Counted from the first letter of the stretch, positions 1-8,331 are shown. The stretch is DNA of 40,072 nucleotides from Prevotella sp. (GCA_024690505.1 JAILPA010000081.1:1-40072); one strand, 5' to 3'. The notes: a model not told the origin generated them from the letters alone. Numbers and translations: made by a program.

Positions 1-1
1 C

Positions 2-1465
2 ACCGAGCGCTATGCCGGCGAAGAGTTCACCGCTCTTGATGCCGCCATCGCCAAATACGAGGCTGAGATGGAGAACTACACCAATCCTTCGTCTTACACC
101 AATGCTGTTGAAAGCCTCGACGAGCTCTCAACTGCTATGAAGGAGCATGGTCAGCTCTGCAACGATTACGACACTCAGATCAAGGGTGGTATCGACGTGG
201 TACGCCAGTCTTCGTCACCGTTAGACAACGGCAAGCCCAATACCAAGTACAAGTTCTCGAAGCTTCCGCTCTTCGGTGAGCTCACTGCTGTCGTCAACAA
301 GTATCATGGCACCTCAGAGTGGCGCAATGTGGCCGACACTATCGCTGATCCGACCGCTGAGCAGTGGCAGCTGTTCTACGAGTTTGACCAACTGACTGAG
401 AAGGACGCTCTGATCACCGCTATCCAGGAGCTGAAGGACATTGTGGCTGCTACATCCAACCACTTCACCTCAGGTGTGTCGGCTACCGGTGACTGCGGCA
501 CTAAGGTGCTTGTAGACCGTATCCGTCGTGGCTATGAGACACTGGCCAAGCTCGGTGTGCCCGAGGATGACGACCTCTATATGGAAGCATTCAACGCTAT
601 TTCCGACGACGACGAACTGGCTGAGGCTATCAAGAACCGCATTAAGACCATCGTCTACGGAGACCTGTCAAAGGCTGAGCCTGAGCTCTTCGCTGTTGTC
701 GTTGATCCCGAGACTCTGGAAGAAACCAGTCCGGCGTACGACATGTCGGTATTCTTCAAGAACCCGAACACCTACGCTCTGCAGGTTAAGGATGGCTTCA
801 GCGAGGAGAACACTCCCGGTTGGGATCGTCCCATTGGCAACGGTGGCGTTACCACGATGTGGGTAGGCGGCACACCGCGCAACATCGCTGGCCTGGCCGA
901 GGATATCGCATTCACCACCTACCAGTCGGCTACCCGCTTCGAGCAGACCGTCTACGACCTGCCCGCAGGTATCTACACTGTTACTCTCGACGCTGCCAGC
1001 TGGGCTGACGAGGACACCACCGATGGCTTCGTCTTCGCTAAGACCTCTGAGACTCCTGAAGTCGGGGAAGGCTACGAGGAAGACCGCGACGTGAACTTCG
1101 CTGCTACTGTCGACGTGATTTACTACGGCCAGTACCAGGGTCACCACGACCAGGTGATGGAGAACATCGTAGTGACCGACGGTCAGCTGACCTTGGGCGC
1201 TAACTTCCCCAGCACTTCTCAGTGGATGTTCGACCAGATCAAGGCTGTGAACATCACTTCTGCTGCCACTGGTGTTGACTATGCCGCTCTCTACAACGAG
1301 GCTGTCGAGGGTATCGACGGAACCGTCAGCGAGCCCGTGGTTCGTCACATCGAGCTGTACGACCTGAACGGCCGCCGCATCACTTCGGCTCGTCCCGGCA
1401 TCGTACTGGTGAAGAAGTACATGAACAATGGCACCGTTCGCACCGAAAAGGTTGTGAAGAAGTAA
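2..1465 (+). CDS. Surface/secreted protein, C-terminal part, with T9SS-like sorting tail
   Basis: The frame is open from the window edge through 22 codons before the first ATG (68), so this is the 3' part of a longer gene. The first part is acidic and probably helical (for example NAVESLDELSTAMKEHG), like spacer modules of large surface proteins. The middle is beta-rich with aromatic and Gly residues (VYDLPAGIYTVTLDAASW), like a carbohydrate-binding or adhesin fold. The end has the form of a Bacteroidetes type IX secretion sorting domain: HIELYDLNGRRI, then PGIVLVKKYMNNG and a basic Lys-rich terminus. Export across the outer membrane is inferred from that tail. The catalytic or binding part, if any, lies upstream, so no function is assigned. 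A strong hairpin terminator follows. Confidence 0.75.
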   Translation, partial: TERYAGEEFTALDAAIAKYEAEMENYTNPSSYTNAVESLDELSTAMKEHGQLCNDYDTQIKGGIDVVRQSSSPLDNGKPNTKYKFSKLPLFGELTAVVNKYHGTSEWRNVADTIADPTAEQWQLFYEFDQLTEKDALITAIQELKDIVAATSNHFTSGVSATGDCGTKVLVDRIRRGYETLAKLGVPEDDDLYMEAFNAISDDDELAEAIKNRIKTIVYGDLSKAEPELFAVVVDPETLEETSPAYDMSVFFKNPNTYALQVKDGFSEENTPGWDRPIGNGGVTTMWVGGTPRNIAGLAEDIAFTTYQSATRFEQTVYDLPAGIYTVTLDAASWADEDTTDGFVFAKTSETPEVGEGYEEDRDVNFAATVDVIYYGQYQGHHDQVMENIVVTDGQLTLGANFPSTSQWMFDQIKAVNITSAATGVDYAALYNEAVEGIDGTVSEPVVRHIELYDLNGRRITSARPGIVLVKKYMNNGTVRTEKVVKK

Positions 1466-1490
1466 TCTGCCATACGATACAAATTCTTAA

Positions 1491-1530
1491 ACAAACGAGA
1501 CGCGGCCCATGCCGCGTCTCGTTTGTTTTT
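1491..1530 (+). terminator. Intrinsic terminator
   Basis: A perfect 16-bp stem (1491-1506 with 1511-1526), loop CCAT, followed by a T run. It lies 25 bases after the stop of the surface-protein gene and directly before a TAnnTTTG promoter box. Confidence 0.9.
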
Positions 1531-1532
1531 CA

Positions 1533-1540
1533 TATCTTTG
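1533..1540 (+). promoter_or_regulatory. Bacteroidetes -7 box (TATCTTTG) for GH43 gene
   Basis: TATCTTTG matches the TAnnTTTG consensus. No TTTG is seen at the usual -33 distance, which falls inside the preceding terminator stem. Transcription would start near 1547, giving a leader of about 110 bases. Confidence 0.5.
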
Positions 1541-1656
1541 CAGCGTACTTCTCGTAATAACGTAAGCCTCCGGCGCTACTTCGGTACTGTAGCCCTCTGT
1601 CCGACGACCAACGACCGTCCCCGCCCCGTTGCACACAATAACATGAACAATATACT

Positions 1657-3315
1657 ATGATGAGAACGATGAAACGATTACAACTGAGCCTGTCACTGAT
1701 GATGTGTTGTCTGCTCCTTGGCAGCACACGTGCGACCGCACAAATCCAGAACCCCATGCTGTGGGCCGACTGCCCCGACCCCGATGTCATCCGTGTCGAC
1801 GACACCTTCTACCTCGTGTCCACCACGATGCACCTCATGCCGGGCGCTCCCGTCATGGCCTCTAAGGACTTAAAGAACTGGCAGACGGTGGGGTACATCT
1901 TCGACCGCCTGACCGATTCGCCGAAGTACGACCTGGCCTTCACGCTGCCCTTGGGCACTGAGGAGCGCCAGGGCGAAGGCACCGTCTACGGCCGCGGACA
2001 GTGGGCCACGTCGCTGAAATACCACGATGGTAAGTTCTGGGCGCTCCTGGCCCCCAACGAGGGCGGCGCCATGGGCGACACCTATATCTTCACCGCCCCG
2101 AAGGCCGAGGGCCCCTGGACCATTCACTCGCGTCTGCGCCACTTCCACGATGCCACCCTCTTCTTCGACGACGACGGCACTCCCTACGTGTTCTTCGGTA
2201 CGGGCGAGATGTGCCAGCTGACGCCCGACCTGAAAGGCGTGGTGGAGGGCAGCCAGCGCCACTACTTCCACCGCGAGGACGACGAGCGCGGACTGCTGGA
2301 GGGCACGCGCGTGGTGAAGCATCAGGGCACCTACTACGCCCTGCTCATCAGCCACACCTATGCCCCCGGGCGCCATCGCCGCGAGGTGTGCTACCGCACT
2401 AAAGACCTGAACGCCAAGTGGGAGAAGAACGTGGTGCTCGAGAGCGACTTCGGCGGATTCTCCTATCTGGCACAAGGCACCATCGTCGACACGAAGGAGG
2501 GCGACTGGTATGGCATCATGTTTCAGGATCGTGGTGGCGTGGGCCGTGTGCTGACGCTCAGTCCCGTGCGCTGGATCGACGGCTGGCCGCAGCTGGGCGA
2601 CGAGAACGGCCACGTGCCCGACACCATGCGCCCCTATAGGAGCGGCGAGCCTGAGACCCATATCGTCTGTGCCGACGAGTTCGCCTCGTCGGAGATGGGA
2701 CTCCACTGGCAGTGGAACCACAACCCCGTCGACAAGGCCTGGAGCCTGACGGAACGTCCCGGCTTCCTGCGCCTGAAGACCAGCCGCGTGGTGCCCAACC
2801 TCTACCTGGCCCCAAACACCCTGACACAGCGCATGGAGGGCCCCACGTGTAGCGGCGCAGTGACGCTGCACGTGAGCCGCATGAAGGATGGCGACTGTTG
2901 CGGACTGGCTGCCTTCAACGGCGACAGCGGCGTGCTCACCATCAAGAAGAAGGGCAGCAAGCTGGTGCTGGAGATGAGCGAGCAGAAGGTGAGCCTGACC
3001 AACCGCAACAAGCAGGTGAGCAACGTCGAGGAGAAGCTGGTGGAGACGGTCGACCTGCCGTCGAAACTGAAGACCATACACCTGAAGCTGACCGGTGACT
3101 TCCAGCCCACCGGACGTGGCGGCGGCCGCGATGCCGCCAACTTCTACTACAGCCTCGATGGCGACACGTGGACGCAGGTAGGCACCAAGGACTACCGCAT
3201 GGTGTTCGACTATCGCCGCTTCTTCATGGGCACGAAGTTCGGCATCTTCTGCTATGCCACGAAGAAGGTGGGCGGCTACATCGACGTTGACGCCTTCGAC
3301 TACCACCGCGACTGA
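1657..3315 (+). CDS. Secreted glycoside hydrolase family 43 protein (xylosidase/arabinosidase-type)
   Basis: A 552-residue protein with a signal peptide ending near RATAQ (about residue 29). The GH43 five-bladed propeller follows. The catalytic base is Asp41 in DCPDPDVI, the pKa-modulating Asp is Asp165 in HDATLFF, and the general acid is Glu215 in LLEGTRVV; all three are present. The last ~200 residues look like a concanavalin-type beta-sandwich (FYYSLDGDTWTQVG, then GTKFGIFCYATKKVGGYIDVDAFDY), as in GH43 beta-xylosidases with a C-terminal accessory domain. Family knowledge points to release of xylose or arabinose from plant polysaccharides; the exact substrate cannot be read. No SusC/SusD pair is adjacent, so it is not in an obvious utilisation locus here. 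Start: ATG 1657 gives the complete signal peptide; Met5 is an alternative. Confidence 0.9.
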   Translation: MMRTMKRLQLSLSLMMCCLLLGSTRATAQIQNPMLWADCPDPDVIRVDDTFYLVSTTMHLMPGAPVMASKDLKNWQTVGYIFDRLTDSPKYDLAFTLPLGTEERQGEGTVYGRGQWATSLKYHDGKFWALLAPNEGGAMGDTYIFTAPKAEGPWTIHSRLRHFHDATLFFDDDGTPYVFFGTGEMCQLTPDLKGVVEGSQRHYFHREDDERGLLEGTRVVKHQGTYYALLISHTYAPGRHRREVCYRTKDLNAKWEKNVVLESDFGGFSYLAQGTIVDTKEGDWYGIMFQDRGGVGRVLTLSPVRWIDGWPQLGDENGHVPDTMRPYRSGEPETHIVCADEFASSEMGLHWQWNHNPVDKAWSLTERPGFLRLKTSRVVPNLYLAPNTLTQRMEGPTCSGAVTLHVSRMKDGDCCGLAAFNGDSGVLTIKKKGSKLVLEMSEQKVSLTNRNKQVSNVEEKLVETVDLPSKLKTIHLKLTGDFQPTGRGGGRDAANFYYSLDGDTWTQVGTKDYRMVFDYRRFFMGTKFGIFCYATKKVGGYIDVDAFDYHRD

Positions 3316-3368
3316 GCCAAGCGCCCTGCCGCAGAACGTTTTCAGCAGCCAAGCACAACCGCTTTAAC

Positions 3369-3433
3369 CGTAGCATGGCCCGAAACGGAGCGTAACACGC
3401 GTGTTGCGAACCGTTTCGGGCCATAATCCGAAC
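3369..3433. repeat. Palindromic intergenic element, about 22-bp word spacing
   Basis: Between two convergent genes. Outer arms 3375-3388 and 3411-3424 are a perfect 14-bp inverted repeat (ATGGCCCGAAACGG and its complement). The 22 bases between them hold a second palindrome, AACACGCGTGTT (3394-3405). Words starting CGTA recur at 3369 and 3391 and CGTT at 3412, a spacing of 22 and 21. It could act as a bidirectional terminator, but neither side has a T run. Similar words occur at 36433-36498. Confidence 0.6.
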
Positions 3434-3451
3434 CAGACGTTTCGACTCGGC

Positions 3452-5566
3452 TCAGTACTGCTTCATAAACTGCTTCAGCACATCGCAGCGCGAGACGTAG
3501 CGGCTGGTGCGAGCGGCATTGCGGCGCTCGAAGTCGGCAAGTCGTGCCAGTGCCTTGTACTGCTGCGAACTGCGGTTCACGGTGACGCGGTCGTTCCAGT
3601 AGTCAACCTCGCGCCACGGCTCTATGGGCAGGTAGGCCAGCGCGAAGAGCACCTTCTCCTTCTGTTTGAAGTCGCTGACGCCCTGAGCCACCTCGAGCAG
3701 TTCCTTCGCCTTCGCCACCATGTCTATCTCGTTGTCGAGGGTGCTGTCGTAGACGCCCGTGCCGTAGTGGGTGAGGTACCAGCAGTCGCCTGCATAGCTG
3801 GCCTGCATGTAGCGTACGGCCAGGTTGTAGGCCAGTTGTGGGCGCTGCGTCTGGCTGGCCATGCGGTATTGGGCCTCCATTTGCATCATGTCCTTGGCGA
3901 ACTGCAGCTTCTGCGATGCCGTGACGAAGGCAGCTCCCGGCTGCTGCTGGCTGCCGTTGAGGCGCTGTCGCTTCAGCCATGGCTCCACTGTGTAGCTGCG
4001 CTGCGCCATGAAGGGAGTGATGTTCATGTTGCGGTTGATGAATTCGGGCGTGACGCCTTGCAGGTGGTTCACGGCCTGCTGCCAGTTGGCCTGGCGTATG
4101 TAGAGTGTGCCGATGACTTCCTCGTAGAACGCGTCGTCGTGGCGCACCCGCTTCATCAGCCATTCGTCGAGCGGTGTGCCTTCGCCGCCGCGGTGCAGGT
4201 AGGCCAGGTAGCTCTGCAGCTCCTCGGCCGTCATCGCCTGGAGGTGTTCGAACAGCTCGCTGCTGTAGTCCTGACTCCACGGCGACTGGGGGTCGGTGCG
4301 TCCCTGCTGTCCCTGCTGCTTCCACATGAACTGCTTGGGCATCTCGTCGTAGGCACCGAGGAGGGCGGTGGCCACGTTGGGCTGTCCGCCGTCGGTGAAC
4401 TTCTTCATCAGCACCTGGTGCACCATGCGGTCGAAGACGCCGGTGTAGAAGTTCTGGTAATAGTTGTCGTGCTGGGTGCGGTTGGCATCGGCTTTCTGCT
4501 CCATCCATTCCAGGTCGCTGGCCAGCTGCTTGTAGTAGTCGGGGCCGAGGGGCATCACGTCGGCACGGATATAGCTCAGCAGCACCTGGGCATTGGCCTT
4601 CGTGTACTCCGTTCCCTTCATCGTGGCAGCCTGCTCGATGGTCTTCAGCGCCTCCTGACGGTCGCCAAAGAGGTAGATGAGCCATGCCTCGAGGGCTTTC
4701 CACAGGGCAGGATCCTTCGTCTTCTTGTCCTTCACCACCTGGTGGGCGAAGAGCTGCATCTGTCGGCACTCCTCCTTCGTCAGGTCGCGTATGAAGAGTT
4801 TGCCCTCGGTGCCGGTCTTCAGGTACTCTGAGTCATAGGCCTCCTGGGCATTCTTGGCGAAGTCCTCCACGAGGAAAGGCAGCACCAGCGAGTTGTGGTC
4901 GCGCTGATATTCGCGCTTGATGGCTTCGAACGAGCGGCCCTCGTAGAACTGTGTGTAGAGGCTCTGTGTATCGCCGTGCTCGGCAAAGATGCGCCCGCTC
5001 TCCTCGGTGCGTCCCGAGTGGTAGAGTGCACCGGCATAAATGTTGCGCATGAGCACGCGGTAAGGGCTGTCGGCGAACTTCGTGGCCGTCTTCTCCCAGT
5101 AGCTGATGTTCTCCTGGTGCTCCTCCATGAGCATGTTGCAGCGCATGTAGAGCAGGGCGTGCTGCTGGCGCAGGTTGCCCGCGGCGTAGTGCTGCATGGC
5201 ATACTGGCGTATGGCCAGGAGCTTTGCGCGACGTTCGGCCAGTTCCTCCTTCGAGGGATAGTCCCACGAGTAGGCCACGCTGTTGGAAATGTCGAGGTAT
5301 TTATCCAGCTGGTCCACGTAGTTCAGCATTGCCTGGTCGCCTTTCTTCCTGGCAGCCTGGCGCACGGCGTCGGCATCGAACCATGTCATCTCCTGGTTGC
5401 CCGTGTACTGCTGCCAGTTCTTCATGGTCTGCTCGTAGGCATGGTCGAGCAGGTCGCAGCCTTGGTAGACACTGAAGATGTAGTTGTTGTGGGATTCCTC
5501 GAATGCACACGCTGATGCCTTGACGGCCAGGCTGACCATGAGGCTAATGATGATAGATCTTTTCAT
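3452..5566 (-). CDS. Large secreted helical-repeat (TPR-like) protein, unknown function
   Basis: A 704-residue protein starting MKRSIIISLMVSLAVKASACAFEES, a signal peptide. The rest is almost wholly helical, with regularly spaced aromatic and Ala/Leu positions typical of TPR or related solenoids (for example LRQQHALLYMRCNMLMEEHQ; IYAGALYHSGRTEESGRIF). No catalytic motif was recognised. Its start lies inside the end of the upstream lipoprotein gene (23-base overlap), so the two are probably translationally coupled; no strong Shine-Dalgarno site is seen. A scaffold or binding role in the periplasm or at the outer membrane is only an inference. A long antisense frame over this gene looks like a GC-driven shadow. 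Confidence 0.75.
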   Translation of the reverse strand: MKRSIIISLMVSLAVKASACAFEESHNNYIFSVYQGCDLLDHAYEQTMKNWQQYTGNQEMTWFDADAVRQAARKKGDQAMLNYVDQLDKYLDISNSVAYSWDYPSKEELAERRAKLLAIRQYAMQHYAAGNLRQQHALLYMRCNMLMEEHQENISYWEKTATKFADSPYRVLMRNIYAGALYHSGRTEESGRIFAEHGDTQSLYTQFYEGRSFEAIKREYQRDHNSLVLPFLVEDFAKNAQEAYDSEYLKTGTEGKLFIRDLTKEECRQMQLFAHQVVKDKKTKDPALWKALEAWLIYLFGDRQEALKTIEQAATMKGTEYTKANAQVLLSYIRADVMPLGPDYYKQLASDLEWMEQKADANRTQHDNYYQNFYTGVFDRMVHQVLMKKFTDGGQPNVATALLGAYDEMPKQFMWKQQGQQGRTDPQSPWSQDYSSELFEHLQAMTAEELQSYLAYLHRGGEGTPLDEWLMKRVRHDDAFYEEVIGTLYIRQANWQQAVNHLQGVTPEFINRNMNITPFMAQRSYTVEPWLKRQRLNGSQQQPGAAFVTASQKLQFAKDMMQMEAQYRMASQTQRPQLAYNLAVRYMQASYAGDCWYLTHYGTGVYDSTLDNEIDMVAKAKELLEVAQGVSDFKQKEKVLFALAYLPIEPWREVDYWNDRVTVNRSSQQYKALARLADFERRNAARTSRYVSRCDVLKQFMKQY

Positions 5567-6428
5567 AATCGTCGGGTGTATAGCGCTTGATACTTGTTTG
5601 CGACAGGTCGTAGGTGATGATGAGCTGCTTCAGGTCGGGGCGCCGTTGCTCCACGGCCTGTTTCACGTCGAGTATGACGCCAGCCTCCACGGTGTGCTCC
5701 ACGTGTATGCCCTGAATGGTGCGCTGCCAGGCGAATACGGGGTAGGCGGCGGCCAGAGGCAGTGGATAGTCGGGCAGGTAGCGCAGGTATGGCGCCACGT
5801 CGTGCGGGTCGAGGATGGGGTTACGCTCGTGTGCACGGTTGGGGTCGCCGGTGTTGTAGAGCATCAGCACGCCGTAGTCGGCGGGAGGCGTAGGCATCGA
5901 CAGCTGGTGCAGGCGTATGGTGGTGGATAGGGCCATCCCTTGGCGCTGGGCTTCGTGGCGCACCTGTGCGAGGAAACGGTAGTAGGCATCGCGGCTGCGG
6001 GCGGTGAAGTCGCAGTCAATCTGCAGTTCATGCACGTTCTGGATGTCGTTCGTGGCATTCATTTTCATGATGCGGTTCACGATGAGCCACGCCAGCGAGT
6101 CGTGTGGCTGGCGCATACACTCCTCCATGATGAACACGGTGGGTACAATGTCGATGGAATCGGGAATGTTTGCCACGTCGTGGAAAGAGATGTCGGCATT
6201 GGGCAGCGGCCCCATTGACGGGCGGTACACCACGTCGAAGTAGCGGCAGTAGATGCGGCCTATGTGGTGGCGGGCAAGGAAGTCCAGCTTCGCCGAGTCG
6301 AGCCTGAAGTCGGTCTGCCAGTAGTACACGGCGTTCCCGCTCCTGCCCATCGGCACCACAGCCTCTTTCTGCCGGCAGGCCGACAAGAAGGCGACACATG
6401 CCACGACGAAAAACAGTGCCCGTTTCAT
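5544..6428 (-). CDS. Lipoprotein of unknown function, possible TIM-barrel
   Basis: 294 residues from ATG 6428, chosen because an AAGGAG site sits just upstream and the start gives a lipoprotein signal (MKRALFFVVACVAFLSAC, lipobox LSAC). A longer frame to 6614 would run into murF and lacks a signal. The mature part alternates short hydrophobic strands and helices: IGRIYCRYFDVVY, then VHELQIDCDFTARSRDAYY, then MALSTTIRLHQLSM, then YGVLMLYNTGD. This resembles a TIM barrel and recalls DUF3142-like proteins; that likeness is from memory and uncertain. It lies 20 bases after murF and overlaps the helical secreted protein downstream, so the three genes look like one operon. Confidence 0.75.
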   Translation of the reverse strand: MKRALFFVVACVAFLSACRQKEAVVPMGRSGNAVYYWQTDFRLDSAKLDFLARHHIGRIYCRYFDVVYRPSMGPLPNADISFHDVANIPDSIDIVPTVFIMEECMRQPHDSLAWLIVNRIMKMNATNDIQNVHELQIDCDFTARSRDAYYRFLAQVRHEAQRQGMALSTTIRLHQLSMPTPPADYGVLMLYNTGDPNRAHERNPILDPHDVAPYLRYLPDYPLPLAAAYPVFAWQRTIQGIHVEHTVEAGVILDVKQAVEQRRPDLKQLIITYDLSQTSIKRYTPDDYEKIYHH

Positions 6429-6448
6429 TCCCTTTCTCCTTAACACGT

Positions 6449-7813
6449 TTACAGCAGCTCTGGCAACTGGTGGAGTCGTGTGCTGTTCGAGCCTTTTATC
6501 AGGATGAGACAACCGTGGGGACAGTCGTCGGCCAGGACGGCTTTCACCTCGTCGATGGACGGGAACTTGCGGTAGGGGCAGGGAATCTGGCCGAACTCTG
6601 GGCCGACGAGCCATACGTCGTCCACCGCCATCTCGCCGATGAAATCGACGATTCGCTGATGTTCGTCGGTGCTGTACTGCCCCAGCTCGCGCATGTCACC
6701 AAGGATGAGCATCTTCTTCAGTCCGGCGGCAGGGATGGCTGCGAAGTTCTGCAGCGAGGCCATCATGCTCGACGGGTTGGCGTTGTAGGCATCCACAATG
6801 AGCCGGTTCGACGGCGTCTGCACCAGCTGCGAGCGGCTGTTGGTGGGCTGGTAGCTCTCAATGGCGTGGCAGATGGCACGGCGGTCTACGCCGAAGTTGA
6901 TGCCCACGGCCACTGCTGCCATGACGTTGTCGATGTTGTAGGCACCGATGAGCTGCGTCTGCACCTTGTGCCACTTCTGGCTCTCGCCCGACTCCTCGAG
7001 CTCCATCAGCGGCTTGCGCCAGCGAAGGCGGAGGAATGGTGAGGTCTCGCCCGACTCCTCCTGATGCGGGGCGATGCGTTCGCCCGAGATGCAGGTGTAC
7101 TGCTTGTCGGGGTCGGTAGAGTAGGGCACCACCCACAGCGGGTCGTCGTCGCCGATGAGGTCGGTCAGGTAGTCGTTGTCGGCATTGATGAAGATGAGCC
7201 CGTCCTCGCGGCTGCGTAGGAAGTCGTAGAGCTCGCCCTTGGTCTTGACGACGCCCTCGAACGATCCGAAGCCCAGCAGGTGGGCGTGGCCCACGTTGGT
7301 GATGAGGCCGCAGGTGGGCTCGGCTGTCTCCGCCAGCGTCTTGATGTCGCCAGGATGGCTGGCGCCCATCTCGATGATGGCAATCTCGTGCTCGGGGCGC
7401 AAGCGCAGCAACGTCTTTGGCACACCCACGTCGTTGTTGAAATTCCCCTCGGTGGCCAGCACGTTGTACTTCTCGGCGAGGACGGCCCGCACCAGCTCCT
7501 TCGTGGTGGTCTTGCCGTTGGTGCCGGTGATGGCCAGGACGGGGATGTCGAACTGTCGGCGGTGCTCGCGGGCCAGCAGCTTGAAGGTTTGCAGACAGTT
7601 GTCGACAAAGATGAAACGGTCGTCCTTGGCAACCTCGGGGTTGTCGACGATGGCATAGGCACAGCCCTGCTGAAGCGCCCCCTCGGCGTATTGGTTCCCG
7701 TCAAACTTCTCGCCCTTCAAGGCCAGGAAGATGCTGCCTTCGGGGCAGTCGCGACTGTCGGTGGTGATGCCCGTCGACTGTCGGTACAGCTCGTATAGTT
7801 GCTTGATGTCCAT
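6449..7813 (-). CDS. murF: UDP-N-acetylmuramoyl-tripeptide--D-alanyl-D-alanine ligase
   Basis: 454 residues, the usual MurF length. It adds D-Ala-D-Ala to UDP-MurNAc-tripeptide in the cytoplasm, the last cytoplasmic step of peptidoglycan monomer synthesis. Visible motifs: N-terminal TDSRDCPEGSIFLALKG (substrate-binding), the ATP P-loop ITGTNGKTTTKEL at residues 95-107, EGNFNNDVGVPKTLL (MurF-type), IIEMGASHPGDI and TNVGHAHLLGFGS. The C-terminal ligase domain includes VDAYNANPSSM and LILGDMRELG. The gene has its own promoter (7839-7870) and is separated here from the mur/fts cluster. Two unknown envelope genes follow in the same direction. Confidence 0.97.
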   Translation of the reverse strand: MDIKQLYELYRQSTGITTDSRDCPEGSIFLALKGEKFDGNQYAEGALQQGCAYAIVDNPEVAKDDRFIFVDNCLQTFKLLAREHRRQFDIPVLAITGTNGKTTTKELVRAVLAEKYNVLATEGNFNNDVGVPKTLLRLRPEHEIAIIEMGASHPGDIKTLAETAEPTCGLITNVGHAHLLGFGSFEGVVKTKGELYDFLRSREDGLIFINADNDYLTDLIGDDDPLWVVPYSTDPDKQYTCISGERIAPHQEESGETSPFLRLRWRKPLMELEESGESQKWHKVQTQLIGAYNIDNVMAAVAVGINFGVDRRAICHAIESYQPTNSRSQLVQTPSNRLIVDAYNANPSSMMASLQNFAAIPAAGLKKMLILGDMRELGQYSTDEHQRIVDFIGEMAVDDVWLVGPEFGQIPCPYRKFPSIDEVKAVLADDCPHGCLILIKGSNSTRLHQLPELL

Positions 7814-7838
7814 AATAATTCTAAATGCGATTGTCCCG

Positions 7839-7870
7839 CAAAGGTAGTGACAATCTTGGAAATGGCCAAA
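7839..7870 (-). promoter_or_regulatory. Bacteroidetes promoter for murF
   Basis: On the minus strand TTTG (7867-7870), 20 bases, then TACCTTTG (7839-7846). This is a full match to the -33/-7 pattern and lies about 26 bases before the murF ATG. Confidence 0.8.
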
Positions 7871-8088
7871 TGTTTTGTTGTTAAATTCGTTTTACTGCCT
7901 GATTACATACCGCCAGCGTGGTCTTTTTGCTGTCCGCTAAACCTTGACCTATACTAACCAACATAAAATCTTCCTGTGCCAATCAGAGTAATCGGCGCAT
8001 TCGGAAAACTCAGAATACCCATGTCTTCAAGCCTATTGCGATGTCAGCCCTGCCATCTGTGTGTACACTAGGAAATACCACAAATAGT

Positions 8089-8171
8089 TTCAAACGGCTT
8101 GGAACAACTGGTTCAGGGCCGCTGAACTAAAAGTTCAGGGCTCTTGAACCAATGGTTCAGCGGCCCTGAAC
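8089..8171. repeat. 22-bp-period array of GTTCA-N7-TGAAC dyads
   Basis: Three 17-bp dyads GTTCA-N7-TGAAC start at 8111, 8133 and 8155, exactly 22 bp apart with 5-bp spacers. A degenerate fourth unit (8089-8105, ending GGAAC) is in the same register. Units 1 and 3 are also inverted copies of each other: 8109-8127 pairs perfectly with 8155-8173 over 19 bp. It lies midway between the murF and folP promoters and overlaps neither. Too short and too regular in spacing for CRISPR. Confidence 0.85.
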
Positions 8172-8291
8172 CATTTTCTTACTGGTTGCATAATGCAAAG
8201 CATCCCAACTCCTGTGTTGCAAAGAGTTGGGGTGGGGTTTCTATGTTTAGCGGATAGTGATGATTTATTTTGCCAAAAAAGGGCACTACTT

Positions 8292-8322
8292 TTTGCCGAT
8301 TCAAATAATTGTTGTATCTTTG
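8292..8322 (+). promoter_or_regulatory. Bacteroidetes promoter for folP
   Basis: TTTG (8292-8295), 19 bases, then TATCTTTG (8315-8322). Transcription would begin near 8328-8330, only 2-10 bases before the possible ATG codons 8332 and 8338. Confidence 0.85.
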
Positions 8323-8331
8323 CAACGCAGT

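Larger units (their letters stand above)
7814..8331. other. Intergenic region between divergent murF and folP
   Basis: About 520 bases without a credible gene. It holds the murF promoter (7839-7870, minus), a 22-bp-period dyad array (8089-8171), a perfect 13-bp palindrome TTGCATAATGCAA near 8186, and the folP promoter (8292-8322, plus). A 15-base word, TTGCTGTCCGCTAAA (7927-7941), recurs at 14708-14722, with a close inverted copy at 8246-8257. Nothing else was recognised. Confidence 0.7.

Noticed and set aside
1870..3306. A 478-codon frame on the minus strand
   Set aside because: Antisense to the GH43 gene, which has all catalytic residues and a signal peptide; the antisense product is Ala/Val/His-rich.
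3401..4831. A 476-codon open frame on the plus strand
   Set aside because: Fully antisense to the 704-residue exported protein; its product is a low-information Val/Leu/His-rich sequence without start signal or family likeness, typical of a codon-bias shadow.
5544..6614. Longer start for the lipoprotein at 6614
   Set aside because: The first 62 codons lie mainly inside murF and give no signal; ATG 6428 has an AAGGAG site and a lipobox.
8089..8171. CRISPR-like or attC-like array
   Set aside because: Spacers are only 5 bp and no cas or integrase gene is near.
8257..8331. Upstream start for folP
   Set aside because: It precedes the strong promoter at 8292-8322; the DHPS core starts after 8332.
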